A DNA stretch of 64,000 bases from a bacterium 210917-SL.2.15. GTDB taxonomy: Bacteria > Bacillota > Clostridia > Oscillospirales > Oscillospiraceae. A model generated the notes under the pieces. The model was not told the DNA's origin and made no database searches. It saw nothing but the letters and a program-made list of their open reading frames with translations. This document shows, one piece after another, positions 52,765 to 61,797 of this stretch (position 1 is its first letter; each line of letters starts with the position of its first letter). The translations under genes were made by a program, and so were the position numbers. The DNA lies in NCBI GenBank assembly GCA_020555605.1, contig JAJCJC010000001.1, positions 186,001 through 250,000 on the forward strand. The letters run 5' to 3'.

Positions 52765-55311
52765 TCAGAACTTGGTCAGCATCGTTCTGCTGATGATCTC
52801 ATCCTGAACGTCCTTGCACAGCTCAGTGAAGAATGCACTGTAACCGGCAACGCGGACGATCAGATCCCGGTGCTGGTCGGGATGCTTCTGAGCCTCGATC
52901 AGGGTCTGGTTGTCGAGGTAGTTGAACTGCATTTCGCCGTTGCCGAAGGCGCAGGCAGCGCGCAGCAGAGCAATGATGCCCATTTCGCCTTCCGGCGTAT
53001 CCAGCAGGCCAGCCATGATCTTGAAGTTGTGCACCATGCCGATGTTCATGTTGTCGTTGCTCAGCTTGGAGATCGTCTTGATGATGGCCGTGGGGCCCTT
53101 GAAGTCAGCGCCCTGCGTGGGAGAAATACCATCGGACAGCGGCGTCCAAGCTCTCCGGCCACCGGCGGAAGCGCCGGTCATCTGGCCGAAGGGGGTATTG
53201 TTGGAGATGGACAGCGTACCATGGCTCATAATAGAATACAACGTCTTGTACTTGCGGTGTTCCATCTCGGTATAGTTGATCAGGTCGGCAGCGATCAGGT
53301 CGGCATAGTCGTCATCGTTGCCGTACTTGGGTGCGTTCAGGCAGTCAGTATGGATCTGATCGTAGCCAACGAAGTCCGCCTTCAGAGCCTCATTCAGCTG
53401 CTCCAGCGTGTACTTCTTGTCATCGAAGACCAGCTTCTTGATCGCTGCCATCGCATCGGCATAAGTAGCCAGACCGGACCACACAACACCGGGACCGAAG
53501 TTGTACATAGCGCCGCCGGCGGTGACATCCTTACCACTCTCCATGGTGCCCTCGAACATAATGGACATCAGGGGCTTGGGAACGATATCGCGATGGACGC
53601 GCTGGGAAATCACGGTCAGGACATCTGTCCAGTACGTGATATAATCAATCTGGTTCTTGACCGCACGATCGAAATCCTCATAGGTCTTGTACTGATTCAG
53701 GGGACCCTCATCGGGGGTAACCTGCTTGCCATACCACAGCGGCACGCCGTGGTTCAGTACCAACTCAATGCAGATGGGCCACTGGGTGTAGGAAGTGGAA
53801 GTCCACTGATACAGACGACCGGCTTTCTGAGGCTCCACGCAGCCCATCAGGCAGTAATCGCGGGAATCCTCGATGGAGATACCCTTGGCCAGCATCATCT
53901 TGATGTGCGTGTCATCGAAGTGGCAGGCGGGGAAGCCCATGCCGGAGCGAATGACCTGCACGATCTTCTTCATGAACTTATCGGGGCTCTTCTTGTGGAT
54001 ACGGCAAGCCAGAGAAGGCTGATAAATCTTCACATGGCGGACCGCATCCATCAGCAGATAGGTCAGATCGTTTTCAGCAGGCTGGCCCTGGCGGTTCACG
54101 CCACCGACGCACATGTTGACAAAGGGCTGATAGCCGGCGAAAAACTTGGACTGGCCCTCGGATGTCAGCCACATCATCTCGGACATCTTGATCAGCATGC
54201 AGCCGGCCAGCTCGAAAGCCTCATAGTCGGTCATGCGGCCGGACTCGATATCCGCCTTATAGAAGGGATACATATACTGATCCACACGGCCGATAGACAT
54301 ACCGGTCTGGTTCTCTTCCACGGGGATGAGGGACTCAATGGTCCACACGGACTGAACTGCTTCCCAGAAGGTACGGGGCTTGTGGGCGGGAACCCATGCG
54401 TTGACCTCGGCGATCTTCTCCAGCTCGGCCTTGCGCTGGGGATCGGGGCACTTGGCAGCCAGCTCCAGAGCATAGTTGCTCAGGCGCTTAGCATAGTTCA
54501 TGATACCCTCGGTGGTGTCGATCACAGACTTGTAGTAGTAGATCTTATCCATATCTTCGGGATGAGAATAATCCAGCTGAGCCAGATGATCCTTGGCTTC
54601 CTGCTGGATGTCCAGCATGCCCTTTTTCATCAGGATCACGTCGTAGCCGGGGTTGGAGTCGCCGCCGCCGGAGGTGGCATGGTAAGAGCAGTCGGAAACG
54701 TAAGACTCGCCGGACAGCTCCCAGCCGCCGCACTCACGGTACTGGGTCTCGCAGTATTCATCGACAGACTTGCCTTCCCAGAAGGGGAACAGCACTTCGC
54801 GACAGGTCTTCTTGTCTTCCTCGGAGATATAGAAGGGGTCCTGCGGACGGGTCGCCACAGTGTCCAGCTCCTCACGCAGCCAGCGCCACGCAATGTCGGG
54901 AGAGAAGCAGCCGACACGGGGGCCGCCGGTGGGGTTACCAACGATCAACTCATTGTCCTGAATAACCAGAGGCGCGGTTTCGCAGCACTCGCGGAATGCC
55001 TTGGCGCGCAGCTCGATTCTAGGCAGGCCGGGGTTTTCCTTCATGACCTTGGTCTTGGTCAGAGCAGCCTGGATGGAAATGCTGGGACGCTGCTTCATGT
55101 AGTTGTCCTTCAGCTTGCGCAGACGCTCCGTCATACCGTTGGGGATGCTGCCGTCACTGGTGGGCGGGCACACGCGGCAGGTAGAGGGGGCATCGGACTT
55201 GGTGATCTCACCCGAGACACCCTCAAACATTTTCAGCAGGGCAGCGCGCTCTGCAGGAGACATGTTCTTCGTTGCTTCAGCAAATTTGTTCGAAAATTCA
55301 CGAATATCCAA
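52765..55311 (-). CDS. cutC: CutC, choline trimethylamine-lyase (glycyl radical enzyme)
   Basis: Splits choline into trimethylamine and acetaldehyde without oxygen or B12. 848 residues, the short CutC type of Clostridia and Desulfovibrio. Offset by 2 from the Desulfovibrio numbering, the key residues are all there: Cys491 and Glu493 in MGCVEPQ, Gly823 in RVAGYSAFF, Asp218 and Tyr210 in [15 protein letters not shown], Phe397 in KFFAGYQPF, Thr504 and Tyr508 in [10 protein letters not shown]. The set marks choline rather than glycerol or propanediol. The N-terminal 20-30 residues form an amphipathic helix, likely for encapsulation. The start codon is TTG, 6-7 nt from GAGAGGT. Confidence 0.97.
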   Translation of the reverse strand: MDIREFSNKFAEATKNMSPAERAALLKMFEGVSGEITKSDAPSTCRVCPPTSDGSIPNGMTERLRKLKDNYMKQRPSISIQAALTKTKVMKENPGLPRIELRAKAFRECCETAPLVIQDNELIVGNPTGGPRVGCFSPDIAWRWLREELDTVATRPQDPFYISEEDKKTCREVLFPFWEGKSVDEYCETQYRECGGWELSGESYVSDCSYHATSGGGDSNPGYDVILMKKGMLDIQQEAKDHLAQLDYSHPEDMDKIYYYKSVIDTTEGIMNYAKRLSNYALELAAKCPDPQRKAELEKIAEVNAWVPAHKPRTFWEAVQSVWTIESLIPVEENQTGMSIGRVDQYMYPFYKADIESGRMTDYEAFELAGCMLIKMSEMMWLTSEGQSKFFAGYQPFVNMCVGGVNRQGQPAENDLTYLLMDAVRHVKIYQPSLACRIHKKSPDKFMKKIVQVIRSGMGFPACHFDDTHIKMMLAKGISIEDSRDYCLMGCVEPQKAGRLYQWTSTSYTQWPICIELVLNHGVPLWYGKQVTPDEGPLNQYKTYEDFDRAVKNQIDYITYWTDVLTVISQRVHRDIVPKPLMSIMFEGTMESGKDVTAGGAMYNFGPGVVWSGLATYADAMAAIKKLVFDDKKYTLEQLNEALKADFVGYDQIHTDCLNAPKYGNDDDYADLIAADLINYTEMEHRKYKTLYSIMSHGTLSISNNTPFGQMTGASAGGRRAWTPLSDGISPTQGADFKGPTAIIKTISKLSNDNMNIGMVHNFKIMAGLLDTPEGEMGIIALLRAACAFGNGEMQFNYLDNQTLIEAQKHPDQHRDLIVRVAGYSAFFTELCKDVQDEIISRTMLTKF

Positions 55312-55394
55312 AGTTCTTACCTCTCATTCTTTGTAAATTTTTCGGAACCGCCGTAAAACGCTTCAGCGATTCAATGGATAGGACAGCGCAAATC

Positions 55395-56543
55395 TTAGAA
55401 AGATTCACGATAAAGACGGATAATATCTTCTTTGGTCGGCGATGTGGGATTGGTGGGGGTGCAGCGATCATGCATCGCCTCTTCCGCCATTCCTTCCACT
55501 GCCTTTTCAAACAGTTCCGGATCCACTTTTCCGGTAGCTTGAATCCCTTGAGGAATACCAATCTCCCGCTTCAACTTCCGAATGGCATAAAGCAGGCTGA
55601 CCGTTCCTTCCCGCGGCGTCCTGGCCGGCAGATTCAACCGCTCCGCCATCATCCGGTATTTCCAGGCGGCATAGTTGTTCGCCGTGCCAGCGAGATCGGC
55701 ATTATACTGGATCACCGACTCCATCACCAGCGCATTGGCGCGTCCGTGGGGCAGATGGAACTGCGCCCCCAAGGCATGGGCCATGCTGTGCGTAATGCCG
55801 AGGTTGGCGTTGGTGAACGCGACACCTGCAATGCAGGAGGCATTCTGAACACGGTCGCGGGCATTGTCGTTGGCCGGGTCATCATACAGCTTTTTCAGAT
55901 GTCCGAAGATCAATTCCGCCGTCTTCTCCGCCAACGCATCGGTAAAGTCCGTAGCATCTTTGGAAACATAGGCTTCCAACGCATGGACCAGCACATCCAT
56001 ACCCGTGTCGGCAATCACTGCTTTGGGCACATTGCGGATACAGGTGGAATCCAGCAGCGCCACATCTGGCGCGATGAATTCATCGATCAGGACGTTTTTG
56101 GCCCCGTTGGCAGAGATCACCGAGAAATTAGTGACCTCCGATCCTGTGCCGCTGGTAGAGGGAATAGCCACAAAACAGGGCTTTTCAAACTTCTCCCCTT
56201 TTGCCTTATGCCGCTCCCACACAAAGTACAGGATCGCCTTTGCTGTGTCAATCACACTGCCGCCGCCCAAGGCGACCAGCAGGTCGGCGTTGCAGGACTC
56301 ATAAGCCTCCACACCTGCCGCCACAACATTCACATCCGGATCGGGCTTGACGCCGGTAAAGGCCGCCGAGTTGATTCCCGCATCTTTCAGATATCCCTGC
56401 GCCATCTTCAGGTAGCCTAACTCCTGCATGATACCGTCTGATACCACCAGTGCACAGTGCCCCTTCATGCAGCGCAGCATCTGCATGGAACCTTTGTTGA
56501 AATAGACTTTCGTCTTAATAATGAAATGATCGTTCTGTATCAT
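55395..56543 (-). CDS. Iron-containing alcohol dehydrogenase (EutG/PduQ/CutO-like)
   Basis: Reduces acetaldehyde to ethanol and regenerates NAD for the aldehyde dehydrogenase. 382 residues. NAD motif GGGSVIDTAKAI near residue 95. The iron ligands are in DTGMDVLVHALEAY (Asp and His), SMAHALG and HGRAN. The start chosen is the ATG 7 nt from GGGAGA; a TTG five codons earlier is possible. It lies between the aldehyde dehydrogenase-like gene and cutC. Confidence 0.93.
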   Translation of the reverse strand: MIQNDHFIIKTKVYFNKGSMQMLRCMKGHCALVVSDGIMQELGYLKMAQGYLKDAGINSAAFTGVKPDPDVNVVAAGVEAYESCNADLLVALGGGSVIDTAKAILYFVWERHKAKGEKFEKPCFVAIPSTSGTGSEVTNFSVISANGAKNVLIDEFIAPDVALLDSTCIRNVPKAVIADTGMDVLVHALEAYVSKDATDFTDALAEKTAELIFGHLKKLYDDPANDNARDRVQNASCIAGVAFTNANLGITHSMAHALGAQFHLPHGRANALVMESVIQYNADLAGTANNYAAWKYRMMAERLNLPARTPREGTVSLLYAIRKLKREIGIPQGIQATGKVDPELFEKAVEGMAEEAMHDRCTPTNPTSPTKEDIIRLYRESF

Positions 56544-56564
56544 ATACCGTTCTCCCAAGGAATA

Positions 56565-58082
56565 TCAGTGGGCCTCCAAAACCTGATTCAGCAGGTTTTT
56601 CAGGAGCTCCAGCTCCTTAGCGCACTCCACATGTTCCGTCTCTGTATTCACTTCGTCCCCAGACGGCTGCGGCGGCACGGCAGGAGCCGCAGCCAACGCG
56701 CCGCAGGCACCAAATAAATCTTCGGCCTTTCGCACGCCGTAACCGACTTTTCGGATATACACCAGGTTCATCGGGGAAACATTGTCCGATGTGGAGCCGC
56801 GTCCGGCACTGCCGCTGCCCAGCGTCATCGCCGGGAAGAGATTCGTCGTGATACCGAGAGCGCCGAATGTGGCGGGCGTGTTTACCAGCACACGGGCCAC
56901 AGGCTTCTTCAGCGCAAACTGCTCGATCACCGCCTCGTCACGGGAATGGATCGTCAGCGTGTGTCCACGCCGCTCGCTCACTAGAAGTTCAATGCACTTC
57001 TCGCAGGCATGCATCCAGTCGTCTTCCACATAATAAGCCAGCACCGGACAGAGCTTCTCACGGGAATAGGGGTTTTTTTCTGAAACATACTTCTGCTCAG
57101 AAATCAGCAGAAGTGTGTTATCCGGCACCTCAAAATGTGCGCGGCGCGCCAAAAACTTCGCCGTCTTGCCGGCCATTTCCGCATCGGTCTTGCCGCCCTC
57201 GCGGAACAGGACTTTGCCCAAGCGCTCCGCTTCCTCTTCCGTCATAAAGTAAGCGCCCGCACGTATCAGCTCCTGCTTGACCTGCTCAGCAATCGGGCCG
57301 TCCACCACGATGGACTGCTCACCGCCGGTGACAACACCATTGTCAAAAGTCTTACTGACCACGATGTCATGCACCGCCTGCGGGATATCCGCCGTCCGCT
57401 CGATGAACGCCGGACCGTTGCCCGTTCCGCCGTAGATCACCGGCTTGCCGGCTTTCGAAGCGGCCTCCAGCATCGTAGGCACGCCTGCGATCAGGATCAG
57501 GGACACCGCCGGATGGTTCATCAGTTCAAGCGTACCGGCTTTAACGACAGTATGTATATAAGAGATTGCGTTTTCCGGCAAGCCATACCGCAACGCGACA
57601 TCAATCATAATGTCCAGCACGCGGCTGATGGTCTTCTGCGCACGTGGATGGGGAGATACGATAATCGAATTGCCCGACTTAATGGCAATCAGGACTTTGT
57701 AAATCGTCGTTGACACCGGACTCGTTGCCGGGCACAGGGACGCAATCACGCCGATCGGCACGCCTACATCGATCGTTTTCTTGGCTTCATCTCTTGCAAT
57801 GATGCCGACGCAGCGCAGGCCCCGCAGCTTTTCGCGCAGATACTCGCATACGAAACGGTTTTTAATGTATTTGTCCTGCCAGACACCGTAATCGGTTTCT
57901 TCACTGGACATCACCGCCAGCTCTCTGGCATATTTTCCGATCTCCTCCGCCATATGGTCCACAATCTCGTCCAGCTTTTCCTGAGGGAACGTGGCGAGCC
58001 GCTTCTGCGCCTCCCGTGCGTTTTCCGCCAGGATACGTGCTTCCTGGATTGAAAGCAGATCGTTATCAATAATAGTGTTCAT
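56565..58082 (-). CDS. EutE-type aldehyde dehydrogenase homolog lacking the catalytic cysteine
   Basis: 505 residues, same fold and length as the enzyme at 43567-45135. The active-site loop reads FDNGVVTGGEQS instead of FDNGTICASEQS, so Thr252 stands where Cys251 of the paralog is. The codon is ACC on the coding strand (57327-57329), flanked by in-frame, well-conserved sequence, so a frameshift is excluded. Other regions (YGGTGNGPAFIERTAD, GSGSAGRGSTSDNVSPMNLVYI; core: GRGSTSDNVSPMNLVYI) are kept. A Pro/Gln linker and C-terminal amphipathic ECAKELELLKNLLNQVL helix suggest it enters the shell. It may be a structural or regulatory partner of the active enzyme (inference). Confidence 0.9.
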   Translation of the reverse strand: MNTIIDNDLLSIQEARILAENAREAQKRLATFPQEKLDEIVDHMAEEIGKYARELAVMSSEETDYGVWQDKYIKNRFVCEYLREKLRGLRCVGIIARDEAKKTIDVGVPIGVIASLCPATSPVSTTIYKVLIAIKSGNSIIVSPHPRAQKTISRVLDIMIDVALRYGLPENAISYIHTVVKAGTLELMNHPAVSLILIAGVPTMLEAASKAGKPVIYGGTGNGPAFIERTADIPQAVHDIVVSKTFDNGVVTGGEQSIVVDGPIAEQVKQELIRAGAYFMTEEEAERLGKVLFREGGKTDAEMAGKTAKFLARRAHFEVPDNTLLLISEQKYVSEKNPYSREKLCPVLAYYVEDDWMHACEKCIELLVSERRGHTLTIHSRDEAVIEQFALKKPVARVLVNTPATFGALGITTNLFPAMTLGSGSAGRGSTSDNVSPMNLVYIRKVGYGVRKAEDLFGACGALAAAPAVPPQPSGDEVNTETEHVECAKELELLKNLLNQVLEAH

Positions 58083-58123
58083 TGACATCACCCCGTTTCG
58101 TTCTCATGTAGCGCAGGTCACGC

Positions 58124-58747
58124 TCAGCCGATCAGGCCTTCCGTGGAATAGCGCTTGATGATCTTCTCCAGGCCCGGATGGGGACGGGCGATGGTGACAT
58201 GGCTGTACACCTCGTGGCCCATATCCTCAATGGCCTTGACGCCGGCAGCGACTGCAGTCTTGCAGGCGCCGACATCGCCGCGCACCAAGGCGGAAACATA
58301 ACCGTCGTAAATATTCTCATAACCGACCAGCTCAACGTCGGCAGCCTTGCACATGGCGTCGGCCGCTTCCATCAAATACAGGACGCCAAAGGTTTCGACC
58401 ATGCCCAGGGCCTGGGTGGGACCGTGGGGCACCTCGTCGGAAGGCTCTTCCCCTTGGTCAATGTCGTGAGTGTTCACGATCGCGCTGATCGCCTTGATGG
58501 GGCGAGGCATAACGTTCTTGCCCGTCAGGGTGCCGATCTTTTCGGCGGCAGCTGCGCCTGCCTCCACCGCACTGCGGCAGGCAGCCACATCTCCCTTGAC
58601 AAAAACGGTACACAGCGTGGAACCGCCGGCTTCAAGCGCCACCAGTTCAACGTCGGCAGCCTTCAGCATCTTGTCCGTTGCTTCAATGACGGGCACGATA
58701 GCCAAAGTTTCGACCAATCCTAATGCTTCTTCTCCATGATATCTCAT
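58124..58747 (-). CDS. Tandem-domain BMC-T shell protein
   Basis: 207 residues with two BMC domains in one chain (about 8-95 and 113-200): ALGLVETLAIVPVIEATDKM and ALGMVETFGVLYLMEAADAM, each ending in an RP-[IH] motif. It should form a trimer that fills a hexamer site and may have a gated pore. No Cys at the pore, unlike the PduT-like protein. It is the first gene of the operon. RBS AAGGAGGT. Confidence 0.92.
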   Translation of the reverse strand: MRYHGEEALGLVETLAIVPVIEATDKMLKAADVELVALEAGGSTLCTVFVKGDVAACRSAVEAGAAAAEKIGTLTGKNVMPRPIKAISAIVNTHDIDQGEEPSDEVPHGPTQALGMVETFGVLYLMEAADAMCKAADVELVGYENIYDGYVSALVRGDVGACKTAVAAGVKAIEDMGHEVYSHVTIARPHPGLEKIIKRYSTEGLIG

Positions 58748-58873
58748 TATTTGTACCTCCTTCTTCGTCTTTGACGACTATTTTTAGACCCCCGCTGCGC
58801 CGCTCACTGCAGTGGGCATAGCCTGAGCGCTATTTGTCTAAATTCTATAAAAAGAATAGCATATCGTGCTCCG

Positions 58874-58905
58874 CCTATATTGAATATTCAATATTCAAAC
58901 ATAGG
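58874..58905 (-). promoter_or_regulatory. Palindromic operator before the choline operon
   Basis: A perfect 19-nt palindrome, TTGAATATTCAATATTCAA (58880-58898), nested in an outer CCTAT...ATAGG repeat. It lies about 130 bp before the first shell gene and is just upstream of a plausible minus-strand -10 (TATGCT, about 58850-58856). It lacks a good -35, as in activator-dependent promoters. Confidence 0.65.
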
Positions 58906-59045
58906 ATTTTTGTTGTCATTTTCTTGACAAAATTGTATTATATCGACTTAATTGTATTTTATAAATTTTCGGCTGCAATTTTGACCAGTTTTAGCACATT
59001 TCCACAAGAGCATTGCTTTATCTGCGTTTTTTTGCAAGAAACAGT

Positions 59046-59057
59046 CAGAATATTCTG
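59046..59057 (+). promoter_or_regulatory. Palindrome before the choline-kinase-like gene
   Basis: CAGAATATTCTG, a perfect 12-nt palindrome sharing the GAATATTC core with the operator at 58880-58898, 20 bp upstream of the predicted -35. Confidence 0.45.
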
Positions 59058-59077
59058 CATTTATTTTTTCAAAACAG

Positions 59078-59106
59078 TTGTTATTTTGTTACCGATTTGT
59101 TATATT
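59078..59106 (+). promoter_or_regulatory. Promoter of the choline-kinase-like gene
   Basis: TTGTTA, 17 nt, TATATT, about 110 nt before the ATG. The 58748-59214 interval has no gene and serves as the divergent control region. Confidence 0.65.
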
Positions 59107-59214
59107 AGAATCACTCGAAAATAAAGTGTTTGTATTTTTTTGTCCTGTATGTGGCATGCTCCCCGCCGCTCGAGCGCCACAGGAACAGAGTATGATTTTT
59201 GGTGATTTTTATTT

Positions 59215-60138
59215 ATGAATACACGTGAACAACTGGTTCAAAGCACGCTGCGCGAAGTGTTTCACGATCCCACCATCTTGTACGATAAGTCCCACTTTGC
59301 CGGCGGCCTGACCAACTACAATTACATCATGGGCATCCACGGAAAGCTTTATATCATCCGTGAACCCGGCGTGATGACGGAGCAAATGCTTAACCGCCCC
59401 GCAGAGCAGGCCAACAACATCATCGCTTCGGAGCTTGGGATCAACTCTGTATGCGTCTATTTTGATAAGCACAGCGGCATCAAGATCAGTGAATATATGG
59501 AGCACAGTCGCACTTTTGCCGCACTGGATCCCTCTTCCTCAGAATGCTTGCGCAATGTTGCCGCCCTGCTCAAAACAACCCACGCCAGCCCCAAGCCTTT
59601 CTCCAACACGTTTGACTGGACTGCGGAGCTACGCAAGTATGAGCATTTGGCGCAGAGCCTGAATGGGCAGCTGTTTTCCGATTATCCCTACCTCAAGGAG
59701 CATCTGTTCCATTTCATCGAAGAAACGGTCGCCTCGTTTGAATCCATCCCCTGTCACAACGATACAGTGCCGGAAAACTTCTTAATGGACACAGCTACCC
59801 GGCGGCCCTATCTGATCGACTGGGAATATTCCGGCATGAACGATCCCACTTGGGACATCGCTATGTACATTGGCGAATCCCGCCTGTCCAGCCCTGCCAT
59901 CACAGAGTTTTTTTCCTACTATTTCGGCTCCGCCGGCGCAAGTCGACAGGAGGTGGCAAAAATCCGTTGTTTCATTATGGCGCAGGATCTGCTCTGGTCT
60001 GTCTGGGGCTTGGTCCGACACTACAGCGGCGAAGATTTTCTGGATTACTGCTACAACCGCTATAATCGCTTCCGCCGCAACCTGAGAGCGCTGAGCCAAA
60101 GCCCCGACAGCAGCGTGGCATCTATGGTAAAATGGTAA
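59215..60138 (+). CDS. Choline/ethanolamine-kinase-like phosphotransferase (LicA type)
   Basis: 307 residues with the aminoglycoside-phosphotransferase/choline-kinase fold. Brenner's motif CHNDTVPENFLMD (HxDxxxxN) near residue 182 and the DWEYSGMND motif near residue 202 hold the catalytic Asp and the metal-binding Asp. It transfers phosphate from ATP, most likely to choline, ethanolamine or a related alcohol, in the cytosol. Divergent from the microcompartment operon, suggesting it competes with or channels choline. Weak RBS GGTGA. Confidence 0.85.
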   Translation: MNTREQLVQSTLREVFHDPTILYDKSHFAGGLTNYNYIMGIHGKLYIIREPGVMTEQMLNRPAEQANNIIASELGINSVCVYFDKHSGIKISEYMEHSRTFAALDPSSSECLRNVAALLKTTHASPKPFSNTFDWTAELRKYEHLAQSLNGQLFSDYPYLKEHLFHFIEETVASFESIPCHNDTVPENFLMDTATRRPYLIDWEYSGMNDPTWDIAMYIGESRLSSPAITEFFSYYFGSAGASRQEVAKIRCFIMAQDLLWSVWGLVRHYSGEDFLDYCYNRYNRFRRNLRALSQSPDSSVASMVKW

Positions 60139-60157
60139 AATAATGCAAACATTGCAA

Positions 60158-60190
60158 AAAAGAGAGGCCGACACCGTCGGTCTCTCTTTT
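60158..60190. terminator. Terminator between the kinase and flavoprotein genes
   Basis: AAGAGAGGCCGAC and complement with a 3-nt loop, T-run on the plus side, A-run on the other; suits both convergent genes. Confidence 0.9.
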
Positions 60191-60200
60191 TATCGGATTT

Positions 60201-60755
60201 TCAGCGGAAAAACCGCTCTCCCAGTGCTTCACTGCGATTCAGGCCGTCCGTCTGCTGAATGGCGCCAACTTCCAACACACCCGGAACATAAATTTGATCA
60301 GCAATGCTCCATCCCGTGACCCGGCAGATTAATTCAAAACTGCGCTGCATACCGTCGAACATCATGTAGTTTCCCGTTTCCTCACCGCAGGAGAGAATGG
60401 CCGCCTTTTTGCGCGACAGATCCTTGCCCGCTGCATAGAAACAATACATATTGTCGATCAGGCATTTCAGCTTGCCGGGAAAATCGTACCAGTACAGCGG
60501 CGTGGCAAACACAATGCCGTCTGCACGCAACAGCACCGGCGCTACCGCATTAAAATCCGCATTCCGGCAGCAGGGCCGATCCTCAGAGGAATAGCACCCT
60601 CCGCAGGCAACACAGTCCGCCTTTATGTCTGCGGCATAGATTTTCACGGCATGATGCCCCGCCCTTTCCGCACCGCGGATAAAAGCATCCGCCATCTGCT
60701 CCGTATTGCCGCCCTTGCGGGGGCTGCCCAACAGAACCGCGATTTCCTTTCCCAT
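60201..60755 (-). CDS. Flavodoxin-fold NAD(P)H-dependent FMN reductase
   Basis: 184 residues of the iron-sulfur-flavoprotein/NADPH-FMN-reductase family: GSPRKGGNTEQMADAFIRGA for FMN phosphate binding (core: GSPRKGGNTEQMAD), and DCVACGGCYSSEDRPC (a Cys-rich loop near residue 50 that can hold a [4Fe-4S] cluster), then ATPLYWYDFPGKLKCLIDN. Electron carrier of unknown partner. The start is the ATG of MGKEIAVLLG; a longer form adds 4 residues. Confidence 0.85.
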   Translation of the reverse strand: MGKEIAVLLGSPRKGGNTEQMADAFIRGAERAGHHAVKIYAADIKADCVACGGCYSSEDRPCCRNADFNAVAPVLLRADGIVFATPLYWYDFPGKLKCLIDNMYCFYAAGKDLSRKKAAILSCGEETGNYMMFDGMQRSFELICRVTGWSIADQIYVPGVLEVGAIQQTDGLNRSEALGERFFR

Positions 60756-60967
60756 CTGCAAACACATCCCTTCTCATTCGTAAACCCAAAATCTCCAAGC
60801 GCTCCCCGGCAAGTAGATCTGAGCGGCGACCCCCCTGCCGGAAGGCGCTTTGACTTACTGGTATTGTAGCACAGGCCCGTCTCTCCGGCTCGCACAATTG
60901 CGACCAGCAACAGCAAAAAAATGCAAGAATGCATTGAAAAAAGCCGGTTCCTTTTCTTGCCTTTTTT

Positions 60968-61567
60968 CTATCTCAGACACATGACCGAAACCTCGTAGGC
61001 TGTGCGGTCTTCCTTCCCCTGCGGCGTCATTTTGTGATAAAGGCGGCTCTGCACCCGCCCCTCAAAGGAAAGCGGATCCCCCACCTCCAGCATGCCGGTT
61101 TCCTCCGCCAAAAGCCCCCACGCAATGCAGGGAATGTAATCGGCCCGCCCATAGCTGCGATTGACCGCCAGCATTAAATCACAGATTTCCCGCCCCAACG
61201 GGGTGCAGCGGCGCACCGGCGGCTTACACAAAACACCGCTCAGGCGAATCTCATTGCGGTCCTCTTTCCCACCCCGGCACAGCGTGCGCGCAAATACCGT
61301 GATCACCAGCCGACTGCCCCGGCCGGATTTATTGTTGTAGGAGCGCAGCTGCCCTTCCAAGCTGACACGCTCTCCCGTCTCCACTGTCATCCACTGGAGC
61401 AGTCGCTCCGGGGCCAGCACCATCAGCTCGTCTGCATGGCCGGACAAGCGGAGCACCTGCAACGGGAAACGGAAAAACCGCTCGGCATGATTGCTGTGGG
61501 AATATTCCGGCGGCGCCAGAACTGTGCCCGTCAACAGGATTTCGTTTTCATAGGTATGCTCTTCCAT
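60968..61567 (-). CDS. OB-fold single-strand DNA-binding-like protein
   Basis: 199 residues containing two regions that look like OB folds: ENEILLTGTVLAPPEYSHSN and then NEIRLSGVLCKPPVRRCTPLGREICDLMLAVNR (core: SGVLCKPPVRRCTPLGREIC). The spacing resembles SSB or the PriB type, without the acidic C-tail of a replicative SSB. I start at the ATG of MEEHTYENE, where a GAGGAAAGGTG lies upstream; a 70-residue extension further up looks non-coding. Function not proven. Confidence 0.7.
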   Translation of the reverse strand: MEEHTYENEILLTGTVLAPPEYSHSNHAERFFRFPLQVLRLSGHADELMVLAPERLLQWMTVETGERVSLEGQLRSYNNKSGRGSRLVITVFARTLCRGGKEDRNEIRLSGVLCKPPVRRCTPLGREICDLMLAVNRSYGRADYIPCIAWGLLAEETGMLEVGDPLSFEGRVQSRLYHKMTPQGKEDRTAYEVSVMCLR

Positions 61568-61797
61568 CTCTCGTTCACCTTTCCTCTGCCTTCTTCGGCG
61601 CTGTGTCCCTTCACTATATGCACCCTTGTCCGCTGATATGCCGCGTCTCCTCCCAAAAGCGGAAGAGAAAAAAGCGCAGCGAAAAACGGTCCTGCTCCTT
61701 CCGTTTTTCGCTGCGTGGTTTCCAGCGGCGTTCCTGTATTTTCTCTTGCACAGTATCGTAGTGCTGTAGTACACTATAGGAAAAGAGGTGAATCCGC

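Noticed and set aside
52870..55356. 828-codon plus-strand frame opposite cutC
   Set aside because: Antisense shadow; CutC is certain on the other strand.
43207..58747. Ethanolamine (Eut) or B12-dependent propanediol (Pdu) microcompartment
   Set aside because: No eutBC or pduCDE lyase genes are present, and the signature enzyme is a glycyl-radical CutC with choline-type residues.
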